In this document: positions 63,846 to 64,000 of the stretch, one piece after another | How positions within the stretch are numbered: the first letter of the stretch is position 1 | Layout: every line of letters starts with the position of its first letter | Assembly (NCBI RefSeq): GCF_003355155.1 | Contig: NZ_CP031320.1 | Location: 5,261,367-5,325,366, forward strand | Direction of reading: 5' to 3' | Length of the DNA stretch: 64,000 nt | Origin: Streptomyces armeniacus | GTDB taxonomy: Bacteria > Actinomycetota > Actinomycetes > Streptomycetales > Streptomycetaceae | Position numbers and translations under genes: made by a program | The notes under the pieces: generated by a model | Told to the model about the DNA's origin: nothing | The model's database searches: none | What the model saw: only the letters and a program-made list of their open reading frames with translations

Positions 63846-64000
63846 ATGCCCGTACCGACCCCGACCCGTATGGCCCCGGCCCGTACGCGCGCCCCGGCCC
63901 GTACGCGCCCTCCGGCCCGTATGCGCCGCGGCGCGGCGCTGGAGTGGATCGGCGTCCACGCGCTGGCCGTGGCGGCGGCGCTGTTCTTCGTCCTGCCGTT
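63846..64000 (+). CDS. Sugar ABC transporter permease (MalG-like), partial
   Basis: The first 51 codons of the second permease, cut off by the right edge of the window. It starts at an ATG six bases after the previous stop codon. An Arg/Pro/Thr repeat (TRMAPARTRAPARTRPPA) precedes the first membrane helix VHALAVAAALFFVLPF. Confidence 0.75.
   Translation, partial: MPVPTPTRMAPARTRAPARTRPPARMRRGAALEWIGVHALAVAAALFFVLP

Overview
The window is a stretch of a high-GC actinobacterial chromosome, almost certainly Streptomyces. G and C dominate codon third positions, GTG and TTG starts and leaderless genes are common, and several families are Streptomyces hallmarks: a conservon sensor kinase with its roadblock partner, an XRE/DUF5753 plus DUF397 pair with a nearby GHKL ATPase, twin-arginine secreted enzymes, a TerD fusion protein, and WXG-like large proteins. 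I see no rRNA, tRNA or CRISPR array. Most of the window is ordinary chromosome with short operons and many single genes; about 21-25 kb and 34.6-36.7 kb look like accessory DNA.

Layout. 0-4.6 kb: a GntR regulator, an IlvD/Edd-family protein that has lost all three iron-sulfur cysteines, a CGNR regulator, a HAD dehalogenase, DUF3140 and an alpha/beta hydrolase. 4.7-12 kb: a PQQ-propeller lipoprotein, a GMC oxidoreductase, a small PH-like protein and an exonuclease-BRCT-TerD fusion. 12-18.3 kb: a NanT-like sialate transporter with a divergent GntR/FCD regulator and shared operator repeats, then a secreted trypsin-like protease and a secreted family 8 polysaccharide lyase, a set that would suit animal-type glycans. 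18.3-21 kb: an aldo/keto reductase, and an Asp-nucleophile hydrolase divergent from a GlxA-type regulator.

21-25.3 kb is the most interesting part. An ATPase / XRE-DUF5753 / DUF397 module is followed by a SUKH-like gene lying between two copies of a repeated palindrome. Then comes a very short gene at 24850-25017 (minus) encoding a 55-residue lanthipeptide-like precursor. It has an FDLD leader and a Cys/Thr-rich C-terminus ending in CTLTLFC, its own Shine-Dalgarno, a leader hairpin, tandem upstream repeats and a strong terminator. No modification enzyme is in the window, so it is an orphan precursor.

25.3-34.6 kb: one probable long operon on the minus strand with conservon-type kinase, roadblock protein, Liv-type ABC importer (with fused permeases) and an aromatic-ring FAD monooxygenase. 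It looks like a sensing, uptake and oxidation unit. 35-36.7 kb: fragments of an IS110 transposase, a dinB polymerase and an N-truncated AbiEi-like gene beside an intact Phd/RelE toxin-antitoxin pair. 36.7-46 kb: a serine beta-lactamase-like hydrolase, a Tat metallophosphoesterase, aminopeptidase N and a three-gene WXG/lipoprotein cassette. 46-51.2 kb: a purine-ureide set with allantoicase, a LysR regulator, an NCS1 permease and a hydantoin-racemase-family protein. 51.2-58 kb: 4-alpha-glucanotransferase coupled to a small repeat protein, and a large secreted GH84 N-acetylglucosaminidase. 58-64 kb: HNH protein, MscS channel, and a ROK regulator followed by a sugar ABC importer that runs off the right edge.

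All calls are by reading the sequence; no database search was run.
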